Positions 20,094 to 30,048 of a stretch of 64,000 nucleotides of DNA are shown here, one piece after another; position 1 is the stretch's first letter, and every line of letters starts with the position of its first letter. The stretch is taken from positions 1 to 64,000 of the forward strand of contig CANJLL010000011.1 of the NCBI GenBank assembly GCA_947475545.1, in the 5' to 3' direction. A program made the position numbers and the translations under genes. The notes under the pieces are model-generated. The model was not told the DNA's origin, did no database searches, and saw only the letters and a program-made list of their open reading frames with translations. This stretch comes from Chloroflexota bacterium (GTDB lineage: Bacteria > Chloroflexota > Limnocylindria > Limnocylindrales > CSP1-4).

Positions 20094-21328
20094 GCGGGAC
20101 GACGGGACGCGGATCGGGCGCAGCCGGACCGGCGATCCACCCGGTCGGCGGACCCGTCCTGGTCTTCAACGCGGGGTCCAGCACGCTCAAGGCGTCCATC
20201 GTGGGCGTCACCCCGGAAGGCCGGCCGGCGCCCGCGCCGCTCGCAGCCCTGACCATCGAGTGGGGCAGCGACGCCAGCCGGGAGGCTGCCGTGACGGCCG
20301 GGGTCGATTCGGCGCTGGCCGGCCTGCGCGACCAGGGCGCCCAGCCGGCCGACTGTGTCGCCGTCGCCCACCGCGTGGTCCACGGCGGCGACGGGTTCCG
20401 CGCGCCGGCCATCGTCGATGAGGCCGCGATCCTCGCCATCGAGGCGCTCGCCCCGCTGGCCCCCCTCCACAACCCGGTCGCGGCCGCGACCATCCGGGCG
20501 GCGCGCGAGCGCCTGCCCACCCTCCCGCACGTGGCGGTCTTCGACACCGCGTTCCACGCCACCCTGCCCGAGGCGGCGTGGCGCTATCCCCTCCCCGCCG
20601 ACTGGGAGTCGTGGGGGATCCGCCGATATGGGTTCCACGGGCTCTCCGTGGCATGGGCGGTGGAGCGGGCGGCGGCGCTCCTCGGGCGCCCGGCGGGCGA
20701 CCTGTCCCTGGTCGTGGCGCACCTGGGCAGCGGCTGCTCGGTCACGGCGGTGGAACGCGGCCGCTCGGCGTGGACATCGATGGGGATGACGCCACTGGAG
20801 GGCCTGATGATGGGGACGCGGGCGGGATCCGTGGACCCAGGCATCCTCCTTGCCGTGCTGCGCGACGGACGACGGACCCTGGGGGCGCTGGCCGAAGACC
20901 TCGATCACCGGTCGGGCCTCCTCGGCGTGTCGGGATCCGCTGCCGGGATGCGGGAGTTGGAGATCTCGGCCGGCGGCGGGGACGAACGGGCCGCCCTGGC
21001 CATCGCCATGTTCGTGGACCGGGCCGCGGCCGGGATTGCCGCAGCGGCCACGGCGCTGCCACGGCTGGATGCCCTGGTGTTCACCGGCGGGATCGGCGAG
21101 CACGCGCGCGACGTGTGCGCAGCCATCATCGGGCGCCTCCGGGTCCTGGCCGTACCGCAGATGCCCGATGACCGGCGCGAGAATCCAGGCGCGGATACGG
21201 TGCTCGCCGACACCGGGCGTCCAGGCGTGCCGGTGGTGCTCCGCGTTTTGGCCCGCGAAGACGTGGTCGCGGCACGGGCGGCGCTCCGGCTCGCGAGACC
21301 AGGCCATCCGTTGGGCGGGCAGGCGTGA
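20090..21328 (+). CDS. ackA: acetate kinase
   Basis: [54 protein letters not shown]; overlaps xfp by 4 bp. Confidence 0.95.
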   Translation: MSGTTGRGSGAAGPAIHPVGGPVLVFNAGSSTLKASIVGVTPEGRPAPAPLAALTIEWGSDASREAAVTAGVDSALAGLRDQGAQPADCVAVAHRVVHGGDGFRAPAIVDEAAILAIEALAPLAPLHNPVAAATIRAARERLPTLPHVAVFDTAFHATLPEAAWRYPLPADWESWGIRRYGFHGLSVAWAVERAAALLGRPAGDLSLVVAHLGSGCSVTAVERGRSAWTSMGMTPLEGLMMGTRAGSVDPGILLAVLRDGRRTLGALAEDLDHRSGLLGVSGSAAGMRELEISAGGGDERAALAIAMFVDRAAAGIAAAATALPRLDALVFTGGIGEHARDVCAAIIGRLRVLAVPQMPDDRRENPGADTVLADTGRPGVPVVLRVLAREDVVAARAALRLARPGHPLGGQA

Positions 21329-22557
21329 GCGAGGCACTCGGTGGGCGGCCGTCGGCGGGCACCCCCGGTGAGGTCTTCCGGGCCGCCCTGGCCCTCGGCC
21401 TGACGTCCTTCGGCGGGCCGGTCGCCCACATCGGCTACTTCCGGCGCGAGTACGTCGAGCGCCGACACTGGCTGGGCGATGCCGCGTTCGCGGACCTCGT
21501 CGCCCTCGCGCAACTCCTCCCCGGGCCGGCCAGCAGCCAGCTGGGCATCGCCATCGGGGCGCGGCGCGCCGGGATCGCCGGCGGGGTCGCCGCATGGCTG
21601 GGCTTCACCCTGCCGTCGGCGCTGCTCCTGCTGGGGTTCGGTCTCGTGCTGTCCGCGGCCGACCTCGCATCGGCGGGCTGGGTCCACGGGCTCAAGGTGG
21701 CCGCTGTGGCGGTCGTCGCGCAGGCGATCTGGGCGATGGGCCGCACGCTTGCGCCGGACCGGCCGCGCCTCGCCATCGCAGCCGTCGCGGCAATCGTCTC
21801 CCTGGTCTGGGCGTCGTCCGCCGCCCAGCTGGTCCTGATCGCGGCGGGCGCCATCGCCGGCCGCCTCGCCCTGTCACCGCCGGCCGGCTCCATGGCAGGC
21901 CCAGGCTGGACCGCGATCTCCCGGCGAGCGGGCCTGGGCTTCCTTGGCGCGTACGCCATCCTGCTCGTCGTCCTTCCCGTGGCGGTGGGTGGAAGAGCCG
22001 GCCTCGCCTCGCTCTTCTCCGCGTTCTACGTCGCCGGCGCCCTGGTCTTCGGCGGTGGGCACGTGGTCCTGCCGCTACTCCACGGCACGGTGGTCGAGCC
22101 CGGCTGGGTGACCAACGGAGAGTTCCTGGCGGGCTACGGTGCCGCACAGGCGGTCCCGGGCCCACTGTTCACGGTGGCGGCGTTCCTGGGCGCCGTCGCG
22201 GTGGTGCCCAGTGCAACGGGCGTGACCGCCATCGCAGCGACGCCCGGCGGGATCCCGGGCGCGGGCGTCGCGCTCGCGGGGATCTTTCTCCCGTCGTTCC
22301 TGCTGGTCTTCGGGACCCTGCCGTTCTGGGATCGGCTGCGCCGCTCACCGGGGTTCCGGAGGGCGCTCGCGGGGACCAACGCGGTCGTGGTCGGGATCCT
22401 GGTCGCGGCGTTCTGGGACCCGATCTGGACGGGCGCTGTGCGCGGTCCAATCGACGTCGCGGTCGCCGGCATCGGCCTGGCGCTCCTGCTGACGCGGCGC
22501 GTGCCGCCGATCGTCGTGGTGGGCCTCGCGGCCTGCGCGGGACAGTTGCTGGGATAG
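21325..22557 (+). CDS. chrA: chromate transporter (fused two-domain)
   Basis: LGLTSFGGPVAHIGYFRREYVERRHWL...QLLPGPASSQLGIAIG; second half FGGGHVVLPLLH...GYGAAQAVPGPLFTVAAFLG; overlaps ackA by 4 bp. Confidence 0.92.
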   Translation: MSEALGGRPSAGTPGEVFRAALALGLTSFGGPVAHIGYFRREYVERRHWLGDAAFADLVALAQLLPGPASSQLGIAIGARRAGIAGGVAAWLGFTLPSALLLLGFGLVLSAADLASAGWVHGLKVAAVAVVAQAIWAMGRTLAPDRPRLAIAAVAAIVSLVWASSAAQLVLIAAGAIAGRLALSPPAGSMAGPGWTAISRRAGLGFLGAYAILLVVLPVAVGGRAGLASLFSAFYVAGALVFGGGHVVLPLLHGTVVEPGWVTNGEFLAGYGAAQAVPGPLFTVAAFLGAVAVVPSATGVTAIAATPGGIPGAGVALAGIFLPSFLLVFGTLPFWDRLRRSPGFRRALAGTNAVVVGILVAAFWDPIWTGAVRGPIDVAVAGIGLALLLTRRVPPIVVVGLAACAGQLLG

Positions 22558-22658
22558 CCGCGCCGCGCGTGTCGGGCCGTCCGGCGAGGCCACGCGCCGG
22601 GTACCCTTGATCGCCGGCCGGCTGACGGCCCGCGGCCAGGACGAGCATGGGAGGGACG

Positions 22659-23615
22659 ATGACCGACGCCCTGGTGGGCAGCGCATTCGCCCTGGCCAGT
22701 GCCGCCTCCTACGCCGCCATGTACTTCCTCGTGCGGGCGGGCGTCCGCAAGTCCGACGTCGACGGCGGCGCCTTCGTCACGACCGTCGTCAACGCGCTGC
22801 TGCTGGGTGGCGCGGTCGTCATCCTGACCCTCACCGGCCACCCGTTTGCCTGGGACCTGCGCGCGCTGGCGTGGTTCGCCGTCGCCGGGCTGCTCGGCAC
22901 CTTCACGGGGCGAGTCTTCATGCTGGCAGGCCTGCGCCGAATCGGGCCGGTGCGCACGGCAGCCATCGTCAACACGGCGCCGGTCCTGACGATCGGGATC
23001 AGCGTCCTGGTCCTCGGCGAGGTGCTCTCCGGCGTGGGCGTCGTCGCCGCAGCGCTGGTCCTGACCGGCCTCGCCCTGCTCGGCTCCGACGCCTTTCGAA
23101 CCGCCGACCCGACACGGGCGAGGGACGGCGGGCAAGCCGCCGCGGCCTCGGGGACGCCAGGCCTGGACCGGACGACGCCGGCCGTCTGGGGCCTCCTGCT
23201 CTCCACCCTGTCGGCGCTCTCCTTCGGGAGCGCCCGGATTGCCCGCCGGGTGGGCTTCGGGTTCATGCCCGACCCGCTGGCCGGCGCCATGGTCGGTGCG
23301 ACGGCCGGCATCCTGGGGAATCTCCTCCTCCAGGTCCTCCAGGGCCGGGTCCGGTCGGTGGTCCTGACCAGCTTCCGCGACGTCCGGCCGGCGCTCTGGG
23401 CAGCCGGGACGTGCTCCACGCTGGGCCTGCTCTTCTTCTTCACGGCGCTCCAGTTCGCGCCGCTCTCACACGTCGCGGTGGTCTCGGCCTCGGAGACGGT
23501 GATCACCATGCTCCTCAGTCGCGTCCTGTTCCCGCAGCGCGAGCACCTGTCACCACGCGTCCTGGTCGCGGCGGCCTGCGTGTTCGGCGCCGGGGTGCTG
23601 ATCTCGCTGGGCTGA
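22659..23615 (+). CDS. EamA/DMT family transporter
   Basis: Ten-TM pattern, RIGPVRTAAIVNTAPVLTIGISVLVLGE, FTALQFAPLSHVAVVSASETVITMLLSRVLF. Confidence 0.85.
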   Translation: MTDALVGSAFALASAASYAAMYFLVRAGVRKSDVDGGAFVTTVVNALLLGGAVVILTLTGHPFAWDLRALAWFAVAGLLGTFTGRVFMLAGLRRIGPVRTAAIVNTAPVLTIGISVLVLGEVLSGVGVVAAALVLTGLALLGSDAFRTADPTRARDGGQAAAASGTPGLDRTTPAVWGLLLSTLSALSFGSARIARRVGFGFMPDPLAGAMVGATAGILGNLLLQVLQGRVRSVVLTSFRDVRPALWAAGTCSTLGLLFFFTALQFAPLSHVAVVSASETVITMLLSRVLFPQREHLSPRVLVAAACVFGAGVLISLG

Positions 23616-23676
23616 TCCGGGCGCAGCCCCTTCGACACCGCCCCGGCGGAGGCGACCCGCGTCGCCGGGCCAATGG

Positions 23677-24648
23677 TCAGCCGACGCGCACCGAACCCAC
23701 CCCGCCCTGGATGTCGATGTCGACGCGGTTCGCGGCCGCCTCCCAATCGGGCGAGGCGTACCCGTCCACGGTGCGGGGGAATCGCGCTTCATCCACGACC
23801 ACCGAACCCAGCGCGATCTGCATCCGGATCCTCGCGGCCACGCCCTGCGGCACCTCGATGGCGAGGGACGCGGCGCCGGTCTCGGCCATGACGACGGTCC
23901 GCCCGGCGGCAGCCGGCAACTGCAGGCGCGTCTCGCTGGCGCCCATCCTGAGATCCAGGCGCTGCAGCTGAAGGTCGGTCAGGTCCAGGACCGCCCGCGC
24001 CGCACCCATCTCCACGCGCAAGTCCAGCGGGACCTCGCCGGTCAGCCCGAGGCGCCAGTCCAGCGGCCGGTCCCAGCCGACCCAGCCACCCGCAACGTCT
24101 GGCTGCAGGGCCACGCTGCCGGATCCATCCCGGGTGACCCGGATGCCGCCGGTGCCGGTTCCCGACGCGAGCGCGCCACCGGGCCCCCGGGTGACCGCGA
24201 GCTGGCCGGCCCCAAACCGGAGCGCGACCATGGCGTGCTGTGCCCCAGCCAGCGGCAGGCTCACCGTCTCGGAGGGAACGGCACGGCCGGGCCAGACGGC
24301 GGCGACGAGGAACCAGGCCCCGATGCCGATCGGGATCAGCGGCCACCAGTGGCTGACCAGGTCCCCGGGCGAGACGGCCAGGCGCCCGGTGGTGCTCATC
24401 AGCAGCACAAACCCGACCCCGATCCAGGCGATGGGCCAGACGCGCCACCACGAGCCCGCCCAGTGCCGGGGACCCCACGCGACGGACGAGGCCAACATGC
24501 CCAGGCCGACCAGCATCACGAACATCGGCCACGCCTTTCCCCAGCTGAGGCCCGCGTAGTCGCGCACGAGGAAGATCGTGCCGAGGCCCATGAGCCAGGC
24601 GGCCGCCACCAGTGCCCCACCACGAGGCCGGCCGGCCATGCCGGTCAC
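23677..24648 (-). CDS. LiaF-like/DUF5668-type membrane protein with C-terminal beta domain
   Basis: Four N-terminal TM helices (WPMFVMLVGLGML, WWPLIPIGIGAWFL) then repetitive beta region LDLRVEMGAARAVLDLTDLQLQRLDLRMGASETRL. Confidence 0.7.
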   Translation of the reverse strand: MTGMAGRPRGGALVAAAWLMGLGTIFLVRDYAGLSWGKAWPMFVMLVGLGMLASSVAWGPRHWAGSWWRVWPIAWIGVGFVLLMSTTGRLAVSPGDLVSHWWPLIPIGIGAWFLVAAVWPGRAVPSETVSLPLAGAQHAMVALRFGAGQLAVTRGPGGALASGTGTGGIRVTRDGSGSVALQPDVAGGWVGWDRPLDWRLGLTGEVPLDLRVEMGAARAVLDLTDLQLQRLDLRMGASETRLQLPAAAGRTVVMAETGAASLAIEVPQGVAARIRMQIALGSVVVDEARFPRTVDGYASPDWEAAANRVDIDIQGGVGSVRVG

Positions 24649-25277
24649 GCGCCGCCGCCCGGCCTGCCGGCCGGTCCGCCCCCGGCTCCTCCGCCGCCGC
24701 GGTCACCGCCGCGCCCGCCGAAGGAGAAGACCAGCATGCCGACGCCGATGGCGAGCAGCAGGAACGGCCAGACTCGGTCGAAATCGATCTCCGGCACGTA
24801 CTCGCGCAGGAGGAACCAGGCGCCCAGGAGGATCAGCACGACCCCCACCACAACGCCGCCCCGCCCGGGCCCGTGCTGGGCCCGGCGGGCCTCCCGCGCC
24901 GCCCGGCGCTGGGCGCGCACCTGGGAGCGAAGCTGCGACGTGGTCGGGCCCGGTGCGCTGGCCCAGCCCGAGGGCCCTGGACTCGGGGCTGCCCCGGGGA
25001 CAGGCTGGCTGGCCGGATCCGTGGGAGCCGGCGCCCCGAACCCGTAGGCAACACCCGCGGGCGGCGGCATCGGCGAGAAGCCTCCGAGGTCCTCCTCCTC
25101 GGGGACCACGATCGCCATGATGATGTAGATCACGAGGAAAACGCCGCTGCTGGCGACGATCAGCAGGGCCCAGATGATGCGCACGAGGGACGGGTCGAGA
25201 CCCATCCGCTCGGCGAGGCCGCCGGCGACGCCAGCGACCACGCGGTCGTCGACCGAGCGATAGAGCCGATCGTTCAC
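24645..25277 (-). CDS. PspC domain-containing protein
   Basis: RLYRSVDDRVVAGVAGGLAERMGLDPSLVRIIWALLIVASSGVFLVIYIIMAIVVPEE, classic PspC; GTG start. Confidence 0.92.
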   Translation of the reverse strand: MNDRLYRSVDDRVVAGVAGGLAERMGLDPSLVRIIWALLIVASSGVFLVIYIIMAIVVPEEEDLGGFSPMPPPAGVAYGFGAPAPTDPASQPVPGAAPSPGPSGWASAPGPTTSQLRSQVRAQRRAAREARRAQHGPGRGGVVVGVVLILLGAWFLLREYVPEIDFDRVWPFLLLAIGVGMLVFSFGGRGGDRGGGGAGGGPAGRPGGGA

Positions 25278-26221
25278 CTGCAGCCTCCAGTCGGATCCAG
25301 GTTGAAGCCGCCGAGATTGACCGAGACGTCCAGGCGGATCAACGGCCCACTCCCGGACCGGGTCCATACATCGCCACTCCGGCTCAGGCCGCGCTCGGCG
25401 AGGTTGGTCCCCGACAGGCTCTCCTGGGTGATCCTGAACTGCAGCTGGACGTCCGACGGGACGCACAGGTCGATCCCCCCGGCGTTGGCGCCGACGGCGC
25501 CGTCGACCGGACCGGCGAGGGTGAGGGCGACCCGTCCGGCATTCGCCTTGGCGTCGAGGCGGCTGATCGTCGCGCCGTTGGCAAGGAGGATCAGGTTGCC
25601 GGCGTTGACGTCGAGCCGGAGGCCCGCGAGGTGGCTGCCCGCCAGGTCCAGTGTCGCGTTGCCCGCGTTGACGCTGGCCTCGACGGAGGTGACCTGATCG
25701 CGCGGGAGGACGACCTTCCAGTCCTGGCCCTGGGTCCCGCCCCTTGGCGTGGTGACCTCGAGCCGGGTACCACCGGCGCTGACGACGGGCGGGCTGCCCC
25801 GGTACGCGGCACCCACGCTCCAGCCGTCGCCCGCCTGGGTGGTCACGTCCAGCGTCCCGCAGTTCAACGAGAACACCGCCGAGGCGCCCGAGGCGAGCAT
25901 CCCCGACTTCGTCTCCCGCGTGAGCGCCTGCGATCCCGCGGGGAAGCAGGTGTCACCGCTGATGACCATGCTGCCCGCGCCAGCGCTCGCGCCGCCGGCG
26001 AGTGTCCCGACCACGGCGGCGGCCAGCACGGTCCCCAGGATGGCGAACCGCGTCCGCGAGACCAGGATCGCCACCCCTGCCGCGATGATCGCCAGCGGCC
26101 AGAGGCGCCCGACGCCACCCAGCGCCGACGCATCGATCAGCCCCGTGCGGTCGGCCAGCGGGATGCCGCCCAAGAGCAGGAAGAAGAGACCCCAGAAGAG
26201 GGATCCGCGGTGCACGCGCAC
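25274..26221 (-). CDS. LiaF-like/DUF5668-type membrane protein with adhesin-like beta domain
   Basis: MRVHRGSLFWGLFFLLLGGIPLADRTGLI; EASVNAGNATLDLAGSHLAGLRLDVNAGNLIL repeats. Confidence 0.72.
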   Translation of the reverse strand: MRVHRGSLFWGLFFLLLGGIPLADRTGLIDASALGGVGRLWPLAIIAAGVAILVSRTRFAILGTVLAAAVVGTLAGGASAGAGSMVISGDTCFPAGSQALTRETKSGMLASGASAVFSLNCGTLDVTTQAGDGWSVGAAYRGSPPVVSAGGTRLEVTTPRGGTQGQDWKVVLPRDQVTSVEASVNAGNATLDLAGSHLAGLRLDVNAGNLILLANGATISRLDAKANAGRVALTLAGPVDGAVGANAGGIDLCVPSDVQLQFRITQESLSGTNLAERGLSRSGDVWTRSGSGPLIRLDVSVNLGGFNLDPTGGCR

Positions 26222-26475
26222 GATCGACCTCCATCCCTACCCGTGGGAGATCCCCTGGCCGTCCCGCGGGTGCAAGCCGCGACGTGGTCGCGCGGCACGC
26301 GGGCGGTGTTCAATCGCAAGCATGGCACCGCAGGTCAACCGGGGACGCTGCCATCCGGCCCGACCTTCCGGGTCCGTCGAACCATGCCCGAGCCTGGATC
26401 GGCCGCGGGGGACCGCGAGGCCGGTCGGGTAGAGTTGCAAGGGCCAAGTTGGGCCGCGAACGGGAGTCCACCACC

Positions 26476-29400
26476 TTGTCCTGCTCGAACTGTGGTTTCG
26501 AGATCACCACCGGGGCGAAGTTCTGCCCGGAGTGCGGTGCGCGCCAGGCGACGAGCTGCCCGTCGTGCGGCACGCCCTCGGCACCCGGGGCCAAGTTCTG
26601 CGCCGAGTGCGGAACCCCCATGGGCGCGTCCGCCGCCCGGCCCGTGACGGCACCGCCGCACGCACCGAGCGCGGCTGACGAGCCCGTCACCGACGGCGCC
26701 GGCCCCGCGCGGCTCGGCGCCGTCGCCGAGCGCCGCGTGGTGACCGTGCTGTTCGCGGACCTGGTGGGCTTCACCACCTATGCGGAGGGCCGCGACGCCG
26801 AGGATGTGCGCGAATCGCTGTCTGCCTACTTTGACCTGACCCGCGGCGTGATCGAGCGTCACGGGGGCGTCGTCGAGAAGTTCATCGGCGACGCGGTGAT
26901 GGCCGTCTGGGGCGCGCCGGTGGCCCACGAGGACGACGCTGAGCGGGCGGTCCGCACCGGGCTGGAGCTGGTCGCCGCCATTCGGGCGCTGGGGCCGGGG
27001 ACCATGGCACGCGTCGGGATCCTGACCGGCGAGGCCGCCGTCACCCTCGGCGCGACCAACCAGGGAATGGTCGCCGGCGATCTGGTCAACACCGCCGCCC
27101 GCCTCCAGTCGATCGCCGAGCCGGGCACCGTGCTGGTCGGCGAGCCCACCGCCCGCGCCGCCGCCGCCGCGATCTCCTTCGAGGCCGTCGGCGAGCAGCA
27201 GCTCAAGGGCAAGGTCATGCCCGTCCCCGCGCTCCGAGCACTCCGCGTCATCGCCGAGCGCGGCGGGCGCCGCCGGACGGACGTGCTGGAGGCCCCGTTC
27301 GTGGGCCGCGACGATGAGCTGCGCCTGATCAAGGACCTGTTCCATGCCACGCAGCGCGAGGGTCGCGCCCGTTTGGTCTCGGTGATCGGGCCGGCCGGGA
27401 TCGGCAAGACCCGGCTGGCGTGGGAGTTCGAGAAGTACCTCGATGGCATCGTGGACACCGTCTGGTGGCACCACGGCCGCGCCCCGGCCTACGGCGACGG
27501 CATGACGTTCTGGTCCCTGGGCGAGATAGTCCGTGGCCGGCTGGGCCTCGCCGAGACCGACGACGAGCGCACCGGTCGCCGCCAGATCGCCGACGCCCTG
27601 GCCCGGTTCGTCCCCGACGAGGCCGAGCGACGCTGGATCGAGCCCGCCCTCCTCGCCCTGCTGGGCATCGAGGCCGGATCGGGCGCACCCGAGCAGCTGT
27701 TCGCGGCCTGGCGGACCCTCTTCGAGCGGTTGTCCGCCACTGGCACGGTGGTCTTCGTCTTCGAGGACCTCCACTGGGCTGATGCCGGCACCCTCGACTT
27801 CATCGACCACCTGCTGGAGTGGAGCCGCAACGTCCCGTTCTACCTCGTGACCCTGGCGCGGCCGGAGCTGACGACGCGGCGGCCGGACTGGGGCGCGGGC
27901 AAGCGCAACTTCACCAGCATCTACCTGGATCCGCTGAGCGAGCCGTCCATGCGCCAGCTGCTGGTGGGCCTCGTACCGGGCCTCCCGGAGAGCACGGTCC
28001 GGACCATCATCGGCCGGGCAGACGGCATGCCGCTCTACGCGGTCGAGACAATCCGCATGCTCGTCGCGGACCGGCGGCTGGCCCAGGAAGGCGACCGGTA
28101 CGTGCCGATCGGCGACCTGACGACGCTGGCCATCCCGGACACGCTGACGGCGCTCATCGGCGCCCGGCTCGACAGCCTCGCGGCGGCGGACCGGGCCCTC
28201 CTGCAGGATGCCTCCGTCCTCGGCCAGAGCTTCACGCCCATCGCCCTCGCCACGGTGGCCGGGCAGGAGGTCGCCGCCGTCGAGGCACGCCTCCGGACCC
28301 TGGTGCGCGTGGAGATGGTCACCCACGAGGTGGACCCCCGCTCCCCCGAGCGCGGCCAGTACGCCTTCGTCCAGGCACTGCTCCGCGAGGTCACCTACAA
28401 CACGCTGGCCAAGCGTGACCGCAAGGTCCGCCACCTCGCCGCGGCCCGCTACTTCGAGAGCCTAGAGAGCGATGAGCTGGCTGGCGCGCTGGCGACCCAC
28501 TTCCTGGACGCCTTCCGGAACGCGGACGGCCCCGAAGCCGACGCGCTCGCCGCCCAGGCCCGGCTGGCCCTGGTCGGCGCGGCCGGTCGTGCCGCCGCCC
28601 TCGGGGCGCAGGAGCAGGCCGCCGCCTTCTACCTCCAGGCGATCCCGGTCTCGCGGGACCCGCGCGAGGAGTTGGACCTCCTCGCGCCGGCCGGCCTGGC
28701 GCTCGTCGGCGCCGGCCGCTACGACGAGGCCATCGGGCACCTGCAGCGCGCCCACGGGCTGGCGGCGCAGTCGGGTGGGGCCGCCGACCGGATCCGCGCC
28801 GGGACCGCGCTGGGCCGGGCGCTGGTGGCCGCGCGCCGCTCCACCGAAGGGGCGGCCCTCCTGGAGCCCCTGGCGGTGGAGCTTGCGGAGGCGCCCGACG
28901 TGCCGGCGATCGTTGCCGTCAGCCTCCTGGTGAGCCTGGGCAGCACGCGGATGCGGATGGAGAACCCGGCCGGCGCCATCGAGCTCGCCGAGCGCGCCCT
29001 CCAGCTGGCCGAGGCCGACCAGCTCTTCGATGGCCTGGCCGAGGCGCTCACCATGAAGGGCACGGCGCTGGCGGCCATCGGCCGCCGCGTCGAGGGCCTG
29101 GGGCTCATGCAGCTCGGGGGCGAGGTTGCGGATCGCCACGGATTCCCCCTGATCTCCCTGCGGGCGCTGGGCAATCGTGGCGCCTACCTCCTCGACGATC
29201 CGCGCGCCGCCCTGGAGGCGGAGCGCCAGGCGATCACGATGGCCCGGCGGCTGGGCCAGCGGCCGCTCCTGATCATCAACGTGATGAACGCCATGGAGGA
29301 CTCGTTCCGGCTGGGCGAGTGGGATTGGGGCGTCGCGCAGGTGCGCGCCGAGCTCACCGGCGACCTGGCGCCGCTGGACCGGGCCCAGATGCTCGCCGGC

Positions 29401-30048
29401 CTGATCCAGGTCGCGGCCTTCCGGGGTGAGCCCGTCGATGCGATGCGCCAGGAGATGAGCGACCTCGTGGCCGGCAACGACGACCCGATGATCGTGTCGA
29501 GCGTCACGAGCCTCGAGGCCATGCATGCCCTGGCCCGCGGCGACCTCGCGGAAGCCCGGCGCGAGGCGCGACTCACCAGCGAGGCCAGCGCGCTGAACGC
29601 GCCGGTCTTCTGCCTGGTCGCGGCTCGGGCCGCCGTGTGGGACCGCAACCCCGCCGGGGCGACCCAGGACCTGGCCGACCTTGCGGCCACGGGTGCCCGG
29701 GGCGCGGCCATCGAGATCGGCAGGGCTACCACGCTGGCCGCGATCGCCGCCCTGGAGGGCCGCCCCGACGACGCGCGCGCCGGGTTCCGCGACGCGATCC
29801 GCGGCTGGCGGATGCTGGGCCTGGACTGGGACGAGGCGTTGACCGCGATCGACATGGCCACGGTCATCGACCCTGCCGATGCCGACGTCCAGGAGGCCGT
29901 CGAGCGAGCAAGGCTCGTGTTCGATCGCCTTGGCGCCGTGCCCATGCTCCAGCGACTGGACACCCTCGTGGGCCAACCCCAACCACGCGACCGGGATGCT
30001 GCCGGCCGCGCAACCAGCACCGAACGGAGCGCGCGTGTCGACGCATGA
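26476..30048 (+). CDS. zinc-ribbon / class III adenylate-guanylate cyclase / AAA ATPase / TPR-like protein
   Basis: CSNCGFEITTGAKFCPECG and CPSCG...KFCAECG; VTVLFADLVGFT, EKFIGDAVMAVWG, GDLVNTAARLQ; Walker A GPAGIGKTRLAWEF, Walker B VVFVFEDLHWAD; helical repeats to C-terminus; probable TTG start. Confidence 0.9.
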   Translation: MSCSNCGFEITTGAKFCPECGARQATSCPSCGTPSAPGAKFCAECGTPMGASAARPVTAPPHAPSAADEPVTDGAGPARLGAVAERRVVTVLFADLVGFTTYAEGRDAEDVRESLSAYFDLTRGVIERHGGVVEKFIGDAVMAVWGAPVAHEDDAERAVRTGLELVAAIRALGPGTMARVGILTGEAAVTLGATNQGMVAGDLVNTAARLQSIAEPGTVLVGEPTARAAAAAISFEAVGEQQLKGKVMPVPALRALRVIAERGGRRRTDVLEAPFVGRDDELRLIKDLFHATQREGRARLVSVIGPAGIGKTRLAWEFEKYLDGIVDTVWWHHGRAPAYGDGMTFWSLGEIVRGRLGLAETDDERTGRRQIADALARFVPDEAERRWIEPALLALLGIEAGSGAPEQLFAAWRTLFERLSATGTVVFVFEDLHWADAGTLDFIDHLLEWSRNVPFYLVTLARPELTTRRPDWGAGKRNFTSIYLDPLSEPSMRQLLVGLVPGLPESTVRTIIGRADGMPLYAVETIRMLVADRRLAQEGDRYVPIGDLTTLAIPDTLTALIGARLDSLAAADRALLQDASVLGQSFTPIALATVAGQEVAAVEARLRTLVRVEMVTHEVDPRSPERGQYAFVQALLREVTYNTLAKRDRKVRHLAAARYFESLESDELAGALATHFLDAFRNADGPEADALAAQARLALVGAAGRAAALGAQEQAAAFYLQAIPVSRDPREELDLLAPAGLALVGAGRYDEAIGHLQRAHGLAAQSGGAADRIRAGTALGRALVAARRSTEGAALLEPLAVELAEAPDVPAIVAVSLLVSLGSTRMRMENPAGAIELAERALQLAEADQLFDGLAEALTMKGTALAAIGRRVEGLGLMQLGGEVADRHGFPLISLRALGNRGAYLLDDPRAALEAERQAITMARRLGQRPLLIINVMNAMEDSFRLGEWDWGVAQVRAELTGDLAPLDRAQMLAGLIQVAAFRGEPVDAMRQEMSDLVAGNDDPMIVSSVTSLEAMHALARGDLAEARREARLTSEASALNAPVFCLVAARAAVWDRNPAGATQDLADLAATGARGAAIEIGRATTLAAIAALEGRPDDARAGFRDAIRGWRMLGLDWDEALTAIDMATVIDPADADVQEAVERARLVFDRLGAVPMLQRLDTLVGQPQPRDRDAAGRATSTERSARVDA

